Source of the DNA: Actinomycetota bacterium
Lineage (GTDB): Bacteria; Actinomycetota; Geothermincolia; Geothermincolales; RBG-13-55-18
DNA length: 64,000 nucleotides
Reading direction: 5' to 3'
Assembly (NCBI GenBank): GCA_014360645.1
Contig: JACIXD010000014.1
Coordinates: 1 to 64,000 of the forward strand
The position numbers were made by a program, and so were the translations under genes. Positions within the stretch are counted from its first letter, which is position 1. Every line of letters starts with the position of its first letter. The notes beneath the pieces were generated by a model. It ran no database searches, was not told the DNA's origin, and saw only the letters and a list, made by a program, of their open reading frames with translations. This document shows positions 1 to 7,564 of this stretch, piece after piece.

Positions 1-1681
1 CGGAGAGGATGCCGTCGAAGAAGTCGCTCTTTTCCAGGATGGACGTCCGCTCCCCCAGGGCGTAGTCCACCACCGCGTCCACGGAGGCGAGGTTGGGGCC
101 GGCGGGGTTGTTGTAGAGGAAGCGGTAGGTGTTGTCTCCCCGCACGTTGAGCACGCCGGAGTCGGTGTGTCCCGCGAGGACGAAGGTACGACGCGCTCTT
201 CCGGAGGGGGGAAGGTTCGTCGTCCATTCCACCCCCGAATATCCCCGGGGAATGAAGGTGTAGACCTGGTGGCTGTAGGGTGGTGGATATCCCGCGGGGG
301 AGGTCCAGATCCACCCCGTATCGTTGATGTCGGTGTAGTGCGGCGTCATGCCGGAGGCGTCGTCCCAGGCGACGCCCTCCCAGAGGGTGTAATATCCTTC
401 GCTGGTCCCCGCGGGAGGCGGCAGCACCCGGCTCTCCTCGCTATAGGTATAGTTGGTCTTGAACTTGTACCCGGAGGTGATGGATCCCGTGAGCTGTACG
501 GGGGCATCCGCCCCGGTGTTCGCGTCCTTGTGCGGGCGTACGAGCATGAACTCCGCCGGCACTGTGTTTCCCGAGGGGTTGCTCACCTCCACGTCTAGGT
601 AGAAGAAGGGCGCGCCGGAGAGCTTCGCCTCGCCCGGGTAGAAGGGAGCCCTGACGGTGACCGTGGCACGGAAGGGCAGCCCGGGATCCCGGCAGGTATA
701 GGAGACCCCGGTGAGGGTGAGCTCCTGGTCGATGACCGAGAAGACCGGGTAGCGGTCGGTGAAGGGGAGGCACCGGATATCTCCCTGGGAGTCGCGGAAG
801 GCCAGCACCAGCTCCGAGAGGTCCTCCGTCCAGGTCCCCAGGGGCGACTGGCGCCAGGCCAGGAGCTGGGGCACAGGGTTGACCATGAAGCGGGACCCGA
901 AGCGACCGAGGACGACCTCGTGCAGGTCCTGCCCCGCGCCGTTGACGAAGCGCAGCGGCCTGGCGGACCAGTTGCGGGACTCCATCACGTTTATCTCCGC
1001 GGCCGTTTTCCCCGCCGCGATGAGCCTGATGTTGCAGATGGTGGCCTCTTTCTTGGAGGCCCTGAAGCGCAGGTCCAGGGTGCCGCCCGGGGCGGAGACG
1101 TTCTGCACCGTCACCTGGTAGGCGGTGTTCAGCCCCACCTTGGAGGCGATGTCCAGGTTGTTCAGGCCGGTCAGGGGAGTGGCGGAGCCGTTGGCGTAAA
1201 CGCTGAAGACGCGCTGCCCCGGACCGTAGACGGGCTCGAAGAAGCTGAACTCGATGTTGTACGAGGTGCGCGAGAGGCCGCTCAGGGCGTAGTGGAAATC
1301 CGTGCCGTAGCGTTCTCCCTGAAACTTGTACGGTTGCTTGCTCAGGTTGTCCGTGCCCTTGATATCTCGCCCTGCATGGGAGATGGATGAGGACTTGCCC
1401 TGAAGCTCGACGATTATGCGGCCCTCGACGGGCTCGGCATGGGCGCGGTCCACGGCAAACATGGACAATAACGGAACGAGGAGCAGCAGCGCGCCGGCGA
1501 AGGCGAGCGGCCTAGCGACGCACGGCGGAAAAGCGGCATGTCCCCTTATCCTGCTCCACCCCCCTCCACGGGGTCGTATCCCATCCCGCAGCTTCCCCCC
1601 TTCCAGCCCTTGGGTCCGAAGCTGAAATACATGGGCCTTTCGGCCACCACCGCGCGGCAATAGATCGGCACGCCTTCTCAT
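1..1681 (-). CDS. Secreted malectin-domain protein, C-terminus beyond the left edge
   Basis: The frame is open to the left edge, so about the first 500-560 residues are visible. A hydrophobic signal-like segment (GALLLLVPLLSM, then AHA, near 1440-1500) precedes a malectin-type carbohydrate-binding domain (about 1020-1340) with the strands YNIEFSFFEP, QRVFSVYANG, NNLDI and LDLRFRA. The part at 40-960 is beta-rich and faintly recalls the N-terminal domain of GH116 glucosidases; that is a guess. The start is unresolved. In-frame ATGs at 1681 and 1813 overlap the stop of the upstream open frame as ATGA, but they lie inside a 132-bp tandem repeat and put the signal segment about 57 residues or more in. 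An ATG at 1539 would give a normal signal peptide (MPLFRRASLG) but is one base out of frame, so an indel is possible. Confidence 0.6.
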   Translation of the reverse strand, partial: MRRRADLLPRGGGRKAHVFQLRTQGLEGGKLRDGIRPRGGGWSRIRGHAAFPPCVARPLAFAGALLLLVPLLSMFAVDRAHAEPVEGRIIVELQGKSSSISHAGRDIKGTDNLSKQPYKFQGERYGTDFHYALSGLSRTSYNIEFSFFEPVYGPGQRVFSVYANGSATPLTGLNNLDIASKVGLNTAYQVTVQNVSAPGGTLDLRFRASKKEATICNIRLIAAGKTAAEINVMESRNWSARPLRFVNGAGQDLHEVVLGRFGSRFMVNPVPQLLAWRQSPLGTWTEDLSELVLAFRDSQGDIRCLPFTDRYPVFSVIDQELTLTGVSYTCRDPGLPFRATVTVRAPFYPGEAKLSGAPFFYLDVEVSNPSGNTVPAEFMLVRPHKDANTGADAPVQLTGSITSGYKFKTNYTYSEESRVLPPPAGTSEGYYTLWEGVAWDDASGMTPHYTDINDTGWIWTSPAGYPPPYSHQVYTFIPRGYSGVEWTTNLPPSGRARRTFVLAGHTDSGVLNVRGDNTYRFLYNNPAGPNLASVDAVVDYALGERTSILEKSDFFDGILS

Positions 1682-1948
1682 CTCGCTCCACCCCCCTCCA
1701 CGGGGTCGTATCCCATCCCGCAGCTTCCCCCCTTCCAGCCCTTGGGTCCGAAGCTGAAATACAGGGGCCTCTCGGCCACCACCGCGCGGCAATAGATCGG
1801 CACGCCTTCTCATCTCGCTCCACCCCCCTCCACGGGGTCGTATCCCATCCCGCAGCTTCCCCCCTTCCAGCCCTTGGGTCCGAAGCTGAAATACATGGGC
1901 CTTTCGGCCACCACCGCGCGGTCGGAAACCACGCGCATGGAGACGTCC
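1553..1948. repeat. 132-bp tandem direct repeat, three copies
   Basis: Copies begin at 1553, 1685 and 1817, each starting gctccacccccct. Copies one and two end catctc or an equivalent boundary, and the third merges into the protease gene after about 100 bp. I see two substitutions between the first two copies. On the minus strand one frame repeats the last 44 codons of the protease (VVAERPMYFSF to VEGGGAR then stop), while a second frame stays open and leads into the malectin-domain gene. The length is a multiple of three, so both frames survive duplication. Real tandem duplication or a local assembly artefact are both possible. Confidence 0.9.
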
Positions 1949-4176
1949 TTGTCGGGGCCCACCGCGAGGTTGACGTTGACGGTGACCCGGGAGCGCGCCG
2001 GCACCAGCCATTCCTCCACCACGTTGTCCCCCTGCCCCGCCCCCAGCATGTACTCCACGGTGACCAGGGCGTCCTCGTCCCCGGGGTTGGCCAGGGTGAG
2101 CCACTCCTCGAAACCGGCGCGGGTGGTGCCCTCGGCGAAGTACCAGGTGGTGCCGGGGCTGGGGGCGCCCATGACGTTATGGCCGCCGGGTATGGCGCCG
2201 CGGAAGCTGAAATACATGGGCCTTTCGGCCACCACCGCGCGGTCGGAAACCACGCGCATGGAGACGTCCTTGTCGGGGCCCACCGCGAGGTTGACGTTGA
2301 CGGTGACCCGGGAGCGCGCCGGCACCAGCCATTCCTCCACCACGTTGTCCCCCTGCCCCGCCCCCAGCATGTACTCCACGGTGACCAGGGCGTCCTCGTC
2401 CCCGGGGTTGGCCAGGGTGAGCCACTCCTCGAAACCGGCGCGGGTGGTGCCCTCGGCGAAGTACCAGGTGGTGCCGGGATGGCGGGCTCCCAGGGTCGCC
2501 GACCCGCCCTCCATGCTTCCCTTGTAGCTGTAATACATAGCCCGCTCCGCCACGATGGGCTGCGGGCTTGACGCCGTCGCCGCCACGTCCTTCTCCGGAT
2601 CCACCTGGGAGTTCACGTTGAGGGAGAACCTGCTGGCGGCGGGGATGTCGTAGGTGACGGACCGGGTCTCACCCCCGGGCATGAGGAAGGTGAACTCAAC
2701 CGGCGCTACCTCCTCCCCGGCGTTGAGTACGCACAGCCATTCCTCGAAGCCTTCGCGGGTGGTGCCCTCGGCGAAATACCAGGTGTTGACCCCCAGGGAG
2801 GCCAGCGCCGCCTCCACGTCCAGCAGTCCGTGCCCGTAATATTCGTCCCACCCGGGTTCCCCCAGATCCGAGGCGGAGGAGGTGAGGAGGTGGGTGACCT
2901 CACCCGGCGTGAGCTTGGGATCGAGGGAGAGGAGCAGGGCTGCGGCGGCGCTCACCTGCGCCGACGCCATGCTGGTGCCCTCTCCCCATACCAGCGCGAA
3001 ACCGGACTGGTGGTTCCCGGCTATGCGGTACGCTTCCTGTGGTATGCCGTCTCCGTGGCCGTCGCCGTTGTCGTCACGCGTGAGGTCCCCGCCCGGCGCC
3101 ACCAGGTCCAGCCCCTCGCCGTAGTTGGAGTAATGGGCGCGCAGGTCGCGGCAGTCCGTCGCCCCCACGGCGATGACGTACTGCCCCTCGTCGGCCGGAC
3201 AGTCCATGCCGCCGGGGTATCCGGGGTCCGAGCCCTCGTTGCCGGAGGCCGCCACGCAGAGGACGCCCCTCTCCCAGGCATACCTCACCGCTTCGCTCAC
3301 GGCCTTGCTGTGGCGTGGGGACGCGACGCTCAGGTTGATGACGCTGGCGCCGTTGTCCGCCGCGTAGTAGATCCCGGAGGCCACGGCGGAGGCGGTGCCC
3401 GACCCCGCGGCGCCCAGCACCCGCACCGGCATGATGGAGCAGGAATAGGCCATGCCCGCCGCGCGGAACGCGTTGTTGTACGCGGATGCTATGATCGCGG
3501 CCACGTGGGTGCCGTGTCCGTATTCGTCGTCCGGGTAGGCGTCGTTGGCGACGAAATCGTATCCGGGCACGAAGGAGGTGGCGGCAAAATCGGGGGCACG
3601 GCGGAAGGTGCCGGAATCGCGGTAGGCCACCCCTGAATCGACCACCGCCACCACCACCGACGGGTCACCTCCGGCGGCGATGTCCCAAGCCCCGGGCATT
3701 TTTATCTTCTGCAGGTTCCACTGCAGGGGGTAATCGGGATCGTTGGGGCTCTCGGCGGCGCGAAACGGCAGGTCGGGCTCCGCCCAGTCGATGCTGGGAA
3801 GGGCTTCCAGTACCGTGAGGTCCGTCTCCCTGGGCGCGCGCATGAGCAGCATGCCCCCCGGCAGCCCCCTCACGAAGCGCAGCCCGCGGGACAGGGCCTC
3901 CCGGGCCGCCTCCGCCAGCTTTCCCGTCCGCGGGCGCAGGATGACCTCTCCCTCGACCCGAACGCCCTCGCCTCCGGGCGTGGAAGCCGCCGCGGGAGCG
4001 GGCGCGGCGACGAGGGAGGCGGCGAGCGCGAGGAGGAGAGCAGAGAGGGCGGCCAGGAGAGGCCACCGGCGCGCGGGATTCTCCGTAAGGGCGCGCCGTT
4101 GAAAGCCGGCGGCGCGCGAAGCGCCTAGACGATCCCCGATGAAACGCAACATCGCAGCGATCACCCCCATCGCCAT
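1810..4176 (-). CDS. Secreted subtilisin-like serine protease (S8) with C-terminal WYFAEG repeats
   Basis: This is a 788-residue exported endopeptidase. An N-terminal signal/membrane segment (about 38-65) is followed by a propeptide-like region and an S8 catalytic domain (about 150-455). The catalytic triad is visible: D180 in VVDSG, H221 in HGTHV and S402 in GTSMAS, with N313 in SGNEG as the oxyanion residue. The C-terminal third holds three repeats of about 107 residues, each opening TWYFAEGTTR-GFEEWL and closing near VAERPMYFSF. Such repeats are probably surface or carbohydrate-interaction modules; their function is not established. The last two repeats are almost identical in DNA. The gene ends in GGGAR and its TGA overlaps an ATG of the downstream frame. 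Family assignment is firm; the substrate is unknown. Confidence 0.93.
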   Translation of the reverse strand: MAMGVIAAMLRFIGDRLGASRAAGFQRRALTENPARRWPLLAALSALLLALAASLVAAPAPAAASTPGGEGVRVEGEVILRPRTGKLAEAAREALSRGLRFVRGLPGGMLLMRAPRETDLTVLEALPSIDWAEPDLPFRAAESPNDPDYPLQWNLQKIKMPGAWDIAAGGDPSVVVAVVDSGVAYRDSGTFRRAPDFAATSFVPGYDFVANDAYPDDEYGHGTHVAAIIASAYNNAFRAAGMAYSCSIMPVRVLGAAGSGTASAVASGIYYAADNGASVINLSVASPRHSKAVSEAVRYAWERGVLCVAASGNEGSDPGYPGGMDCPADEGQYVIAVGATDCRDLRAHYSNYGEGLDLVAPGGDLTRDDNGDGHGDGIPQEAYRIAGNHQSGFALVWGEGTSMASAQVSAAAALLLSLDPKLTPGEVTHLLTSSASDLGEPGWDEYYGHGLLDVEAALASLGVNTWYFAEGTTREGFEEWLCVLNAGEEVAPVEFTFLMPGGETRSVTYDIPAASRFSLNVNSQVDPEKDVAATASSPQPIVAERAMYYSYKGSMEGGSATLGARHPGTTWYFAEGTTRAGFEEWLTLANPGDEDALVTVEYMLGAGQGDNVVEEWLVPARSRVTVNVNLAVGPDKDVSMRVVSDRAVVAERPMYFSFRGAIPGGHNVMGAPSPGTTWYFAEGTTRAGFEEWLTLANPGDEDALVTVEYMLGAGQGDNVVEEWLVPARSRVTVNVNLAVGPDKDVSMRVVSDRAVVAERPMYFSFGPKGWKGGSCGMGYDPVEGGGAR
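1883..2478. repeat. 275-bp perfect direct repeat inside the protease gene, period 321 bp
   Basis: Positions 1883-2157 and 2204-2478 match base for base by eye and encode most of WYFAEG repeats two and three. The first WYFAEG repeat (about 2520-2790) is much more diverged. Perfect identity at synonymous sites indicates a recent duplication or gene conversion. Confidence 0.9.
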
Positions 4177-4562
4177 GGAGCCCCTGCCTCCGTCTGCGCG
4201 CCTTGTCCGTGGAGCCCCAGTGCCTCTGTCCCGTTCAACTCCCGCGCCGGGCCCTCAGGCCGAACCATGGTGCGCCGCGGGCCGCGACCTTTGCGGCGGG
4301 TCATCCGACGCTACGCTCCCGTTCCGTGCTCCGGTCCCGAGGTCCATTCTGTGTTCCCGTATGTCCCGGCGTACAGCCAAGATTATACGAAAGCGGCGAC
4401 AATCACTCGAGTCTCCCTCTTCGACGCATACTCTTCCCCATGACGTTCCCCGCCTACCCCCATATACAGCGCAGGCGCTCTCCATGATCGTTCCCGCTCC
4501 GTCGCCGCCGTCCGCCCTGGCGTTCCCCATACCGGTCCCGCGGGCCTGCGCGACCCAGGCGG
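4177..4562. other. Gene-free stretch upstream of the protease
   Basis: No coding frame here looks real. On the minus strand a TATAAT hexamer lies at 4387-4382, about 205 bases before the protease ATG, but I see no convincing -35 partner at the right distance. Confidence 0.4.
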
Positions 4563-5717
4563 TCAGCTTCGGCGTCCTTCGAGGTATTCCCCCAGCCGGC
4601 GCACTCCCTCCGCCAGGTTCTCCAGGCGGTTGGCGTAGCTGAAGCGGATGAACCCCTCCGCGCCGCTGCCGAAGTCGATGCCCGGGGTAACCGCCACGTG
4701 CGCCTTCTCCAGCAGCTCTAGGGCGAAGGAGTAGGAATCGTCGGTGAAGGCCCGGGCGTTGGCGAGGATGTAGAAAGCGCCGTGGGGCTCAACCGCCACC
4801 CCGAAGCCCAGCTCCCTCAGCCTGGGAAGGAGGAAGCGGCGCCGCTCGTCGTAGGTGCGCACCATGGCCGCCACCTCCTCCCCCGCCTCGGTGAGGGCGG
4901 CGATACCTCCCCTCTGCACGAAGGCGTTGGCGGAGATGAACAGGTTCTGCTGCATCTTCTGTATGGGGCGCACGTACTCCTCTGGCGCGATGAGATATCC
5001 GAGCCTCCACCCCGTCATGGCGTAGAGCTTGGAGAAGCCGTTGATGACGAAGGCGCGGTCGGTGAACTCGAGGACGGAATGTTCCCTGCGCTCGTAGACC
5101 AGGCCGTGGTAGATCTCGTCGCTGACCACGTAGAGCCCCCGGCCGGACAGCGCGGCGATCTCCTCCATCACCTCGGGTTCCAGCAGATTCCCCGTGGGGT
5201 TGGAGGGGGAGTTGATGATCACCGCTCGGGTGCGCTCGCACAGGCGCCCCTCGATGTCACGCGGGCGGTACTGGAATCCCTCCTCCTCGAAGACCGGCAC
5301 CTCCACCGGGACCCCGTCCACGAACTCCACGATGTTGGGGTAGCAGGCATAACAGGGGTTGGAGAGGATGACCTCGTCTCCCGGGTCCAGGAGGGCGGCG
5401 AAGAGCAGCAGCATGGCTGGGGAGCTGCCGCTGGTGACGATGATGCGCTCGGGATCCACCTCCACGGCGTACTTTTCCCGGTAGTGGGCGGAGATGGCCT
5501 CCCGCAGCTCGTGCAGGCCCAGGCTGTGGGTGTAATGGGTCTCTCCCTCCAGCATGGCACGCCACGCCGCCTCCTTCACGCAGCGCGGCGTGTCGAAGTC
5601 GGGCTCGCCCACCTCCATGTGGATGATGTCGTGGCCCTCCCGCCCCATCTGGATGGCCTTCTCCAGCACCTCCATGACGATGAAGGGCGGTATGCGCTCT
5701 CCTCGCCTTGCCGGCAT
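4563..5717 (-). CDS. PLP-dependent class I/II aminotransferase
   Basis: The 384-residue protein is a fold-type I aminotransferase of the aspartate/alanine group. The PLP-binding lysine is K230 in NGFSKLYAMTGWRLGY; NPTG (173-176), SDEIYHGL (199-206) and a late RFSYAN carboxylate-binding arginine are present. The amino-acid substrate cannot be read from sequence. The open frame reaches back to 6227, but the ATG at 5717 is chosen because GAGGAGGT lies five bases upstream and the longer part is low-complexity with no homology I recognise. It stands alone on the minus strand. Confidence 0.92.
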   Translation of the reverse strand: MPARRGERIPPFIVMEVLEKAIQMGREGHDIIHMEVGEPDFDTPRCVKEAAWRAMLEGETHYTHSLGLHELREAISAHYREKYAVEVDPERIIVTSGSSPAMLLLFAALLDPGDEVILSNPCYACYPNIVEFVDGVPVEVPVFEEEGFQYRPRDIEGRLCERTRAVIINSPSNPTGNLLEPEVMEEIAALSGRGLYVVSDEIYHGLVYERREHSVLEFTDRAFVINGFSKLYAMTGWRLGYLIAPEEYVRPIQKMQQNLFISANAFVQRGGIAALTEAGEEVAAMVRTYDERRRFLLPRLRELGFGVAVEPHGAFYILANARAFTDDSYSFALELLEKAHVAVTPGIDFGSGAEGFIRFSYANRLENLAEGVRRLGEYLEGRRS

Positions 5718-6292
5718 GATCGACCTCCTCGCGGCCCCGCAGTCCGGCCACAGCCCCGGGCGTGACGGCGATGCGCACCTGCCTCCCGCCGACGGGTAGA
5801 GACTATTATAGGGGATTATGCGGGATCCGGGGGGAGGATGGGCGGGAAAGGAGAGGCAGGAGACGTGAAAATGAGAGGTAAGGCAAGAAACGGATAAAGA
5901 GAGAGGCAAAAAAGGAGATATAAAGGAAAAAGAAAGAGGATTCCCTTCCGGGACGCGAAAGGGCAGATCGGGACGGGGAAGATGAAAGGGGCGGGAAAGG
6001 GTCGGAAAAGAAGGGGAGGGCGCGAGCGGAAAACCGATCCCAGGCTTGCAGGAGGACTCGCACGTCTCGGATGCGCTGCCGAAGAAGGGGAGTGCGCGAG
6101 AGAAAAGCCGATCCCGGGGCGGGGGCGTCTCGGCGGCCGGCGGCACGGCATGCGGCGCTGGGGAGCGAGAGGAAGCCGAGCGGCGGAGGACGGACCGCGA
6201 GGCCGGCGATGGCCTTGGAGCCCTCAAGGGGATATGATTATCGCGGAGGAGATGAAGGCGTACCGCCCGCGGCGGGCCTGGAAGGAGATGCC
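5718..6292. other. Divergent intergenic region with a polypurine tract
   Basis: Between the aminotransferase and the translin gene, 5821-6035 is strongly purine-rich on the plus strand (runs such as aaaggaaaaagaaagagga) and locally less GC-rich. Open frames crossing it have no recognisable protein content. No clear promoter hexamers were found. Confidence 0.5.
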
Positions 6293-6937
6293 ATGGACTG
6301 GGAAGCGCTGCGCAGCCGCATCAAGGCCGATTTCGATGCCAAGAACGCCACCAGGGAGGAGGTGCTCAAGGCCTGCCGCTCCTTGGTACAGACCTCGAGC
6401 TACATCATCCGCTCCGTGCACCGCGGGGAGAGGGAGCAGGTCCTGGACCTCATCGCTCAGGCGGAGGAGCTTTCGGCAGGCATCACCCACATGACCCGCG
6501 ACCACCCCGAGGTCTACACCGCGGGTTTCGTGCACGATGCCCAGAAGGAATACGCGGAGGCGCGCGCCACCTATGCCCTGATCATGGGAGAACCCCTGCC
6601 CGGGCCCGAGGAGTTGGGCGTGGAATACCCGGCCTACCTCAACGGCCTGGGGGAGGCGGTGGGCGAGTTGCGCCGCTCCATCCTGGACCTCATCCGCGAG
6701 GGGCACCTGGAGAGGGGCGACGAGCTGCTGTCCTACATGGACGACATCTACTACCTCCTGGTCTCCTTCGACTACCCCGACGCCATCACCGGCGGGCTGC
6801 GCCGCACCACGGATATGGCCAGGTCGATAATGGAGCGAACGCGCGGCGACCTCACCACCGCTTTGAGGCAGAGCAAGCTGAAGGAGGCCATCGCCCGGCT
6901 CGAGGATAACATCACCCGGGTCGCCGGTGAGGGCTGA
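6293..6937 (+). CDS. Translin-family protein
   Basis: A 214-residue, almost entirely alpha-helical protein that I match to the translin fold: SSYIIRSVHRGE near residue 35, GFVHDAQKEYAEA near 75, LGVEYPAYLNGLGEAVGELRR near 105, and FDYPDAITGGLRRTTDMAR near 155. Translin and its partner TRAX are nucleic-acid binding proteins, and TRAX supplies an RNase centre. Whether this bacterial homologue is a nuclease is not known. ATG 6293 has AAGGAG six bases upstream; an earlier in-frame ATG at 6209 is less likely. It is a single gene with no partner next to it. Bacterial translins are uncommon, so the domain call should be tested by structure prediction. Confidence 0.8.
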   Translation: MDWEALRSRIKADFDAKNATREEVLKACRSLVQTSSYIIRSVHRGEREQVLDLIAQAEELSAGITHMTRDHPEVYTAGFVHDAQKEYAEARATYALIMGEPLPGPEELGVEYPAYLNGLGEAVGELRRSILDLIREGHLERGDELLSYMDDIYYLLVSFDYPDAITGGLRRTTDMARSIMERTRGDLTTALRQSKLKEAIARLEDNITRVAGEG

Positions 6938-7175
6938 AAAATGAGGCCGGATCGGCGTTATCCCGTTCCGCCGGGGCTCCTTACGCCTAATCGCTCAGCG
7001 ACGCAGCGAGATAGACCACCACCATAAAGACCTGGACGGCGTCGTCCGGTATATGTGCCTCGTCATACCGCCCCGAGAACGGGATTTGTTCTTGGCTTGC
7101 AGCGCTGCCCCTCCCTCGCCTCGCCGTCCGCGAGGAAAGATCCGCTCGGCGGGTCGGCGTAGAGGGCGTTGACGA

Positions 7176-7205
7176 TTTACAAATATATATACTTTTTAGT
7201 AACAT
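7176..7205 (+). promoter_or_regulatory. Candidate sigma70-type promoter
   Basis: TTTACA (7176-7181) and TAACAT (7200-7205) are separated by 18 bases in the most AT-rich pocket of the area. It points toward the lipase gene, 360 bases downstream, leaving a long leader that contains the direct repeats and the palindrome. Confidence 0.4.
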
Positions 7206-7254
7206 ACCAATGAGTAAACATGGCTGTATCGGGGCGCTCCCGGCCATGGCGGTC

Positions 7255-7419
7255 GGTGAACCGCGGGGGATGGAGAGCACGTTCTGATCGCCCCTCTAAA
7301 AAGGGAGTGTCGGGTCCCGGTACTCGACGGACCGCGGGGGTGACGAAAAAAAGGGAATTATTCCCAACCAGGCCTGGTCTACGAAGTCGTGTTAGTCGAC
7401 GAACCGCGGGGGTGACGAA
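7255..7419. repeat. Direct repeats spaced 71-72 bp
   Basis: A core of AACCGCGGGGG or GACCGCGGGGG occurs at 7259, 7330 and 7402. The second and third copies match over 23 bases (7325-7347 and 7397-7419, one mismatch: CGACGRACCGCGGGGGTGAC then GAA). A weaker relative, CCGCTGGGGG, lies at 7470. The sequences between copies are unrelated. No cas genes are near. Confidence 0.6.
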
Positions 7420-7521
7420 GGGAGTCGGTACCGGAGAGAAAGCGATTGCCGATATCAAGACCCCAATCTCCGCTGGGGGGATCTGCTGGCGAGATGCGAG
7501 TAAGCATTCTCTTGTGGGGGG

Positions 7522-7538
7522 CTGTCCGTAACGGACAG
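7522..7538. promoter_or_regulatory. Perfect 17-bp palindrome, candidate operator
   Basis: CTGTCCGT, a single A, then ACGGACAG. It lies 27 bases before the lipase ATG and just ahead of its ribosome site. Size and symmetry suit a dimeric repressor such as a TetR-type protein; no such regulator is next to it. Confidence 0.5.
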
Positions 7539-7564
7539 ACAAGACGTCGGAAGGGGGAGATACG

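Larger units (their letters stand above)
6938..7564. other. Gene-free region with possible gene remnant and repeats
   Basis: No intact gene is seen in these roughly 630 bases. On the minus strand, 6987-7170 reads protein-like text split over two frames (IVNALYADPPSGSFLADGE, then YDEAHIPDDAVQVFMVVVY), which could be a decayed gene end. The rest holds an AT-rich pocket at 7172-7210, spaced direct repeats at 7255-7419 and a palindrome at 7522-7538. Confidence 0.4.

Noticed and set aside
1553-1948. Insertion sequence or integron at the tandem repeat
   Set aside because: The unit has no transposase, no inverted ends, and is derived from the protease gene itself.
5718-6227. N-terminal extension of the aminotransferase
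   Set aside because: A strong ribosome site sits before ATG 5717 and the extension is low-complexity, over the polypurine tract.
7255-7480. CRISPR array
   Set aside because: Repeats are only about 23 bases, vary between copies, number three, and no cas genes are nearby.
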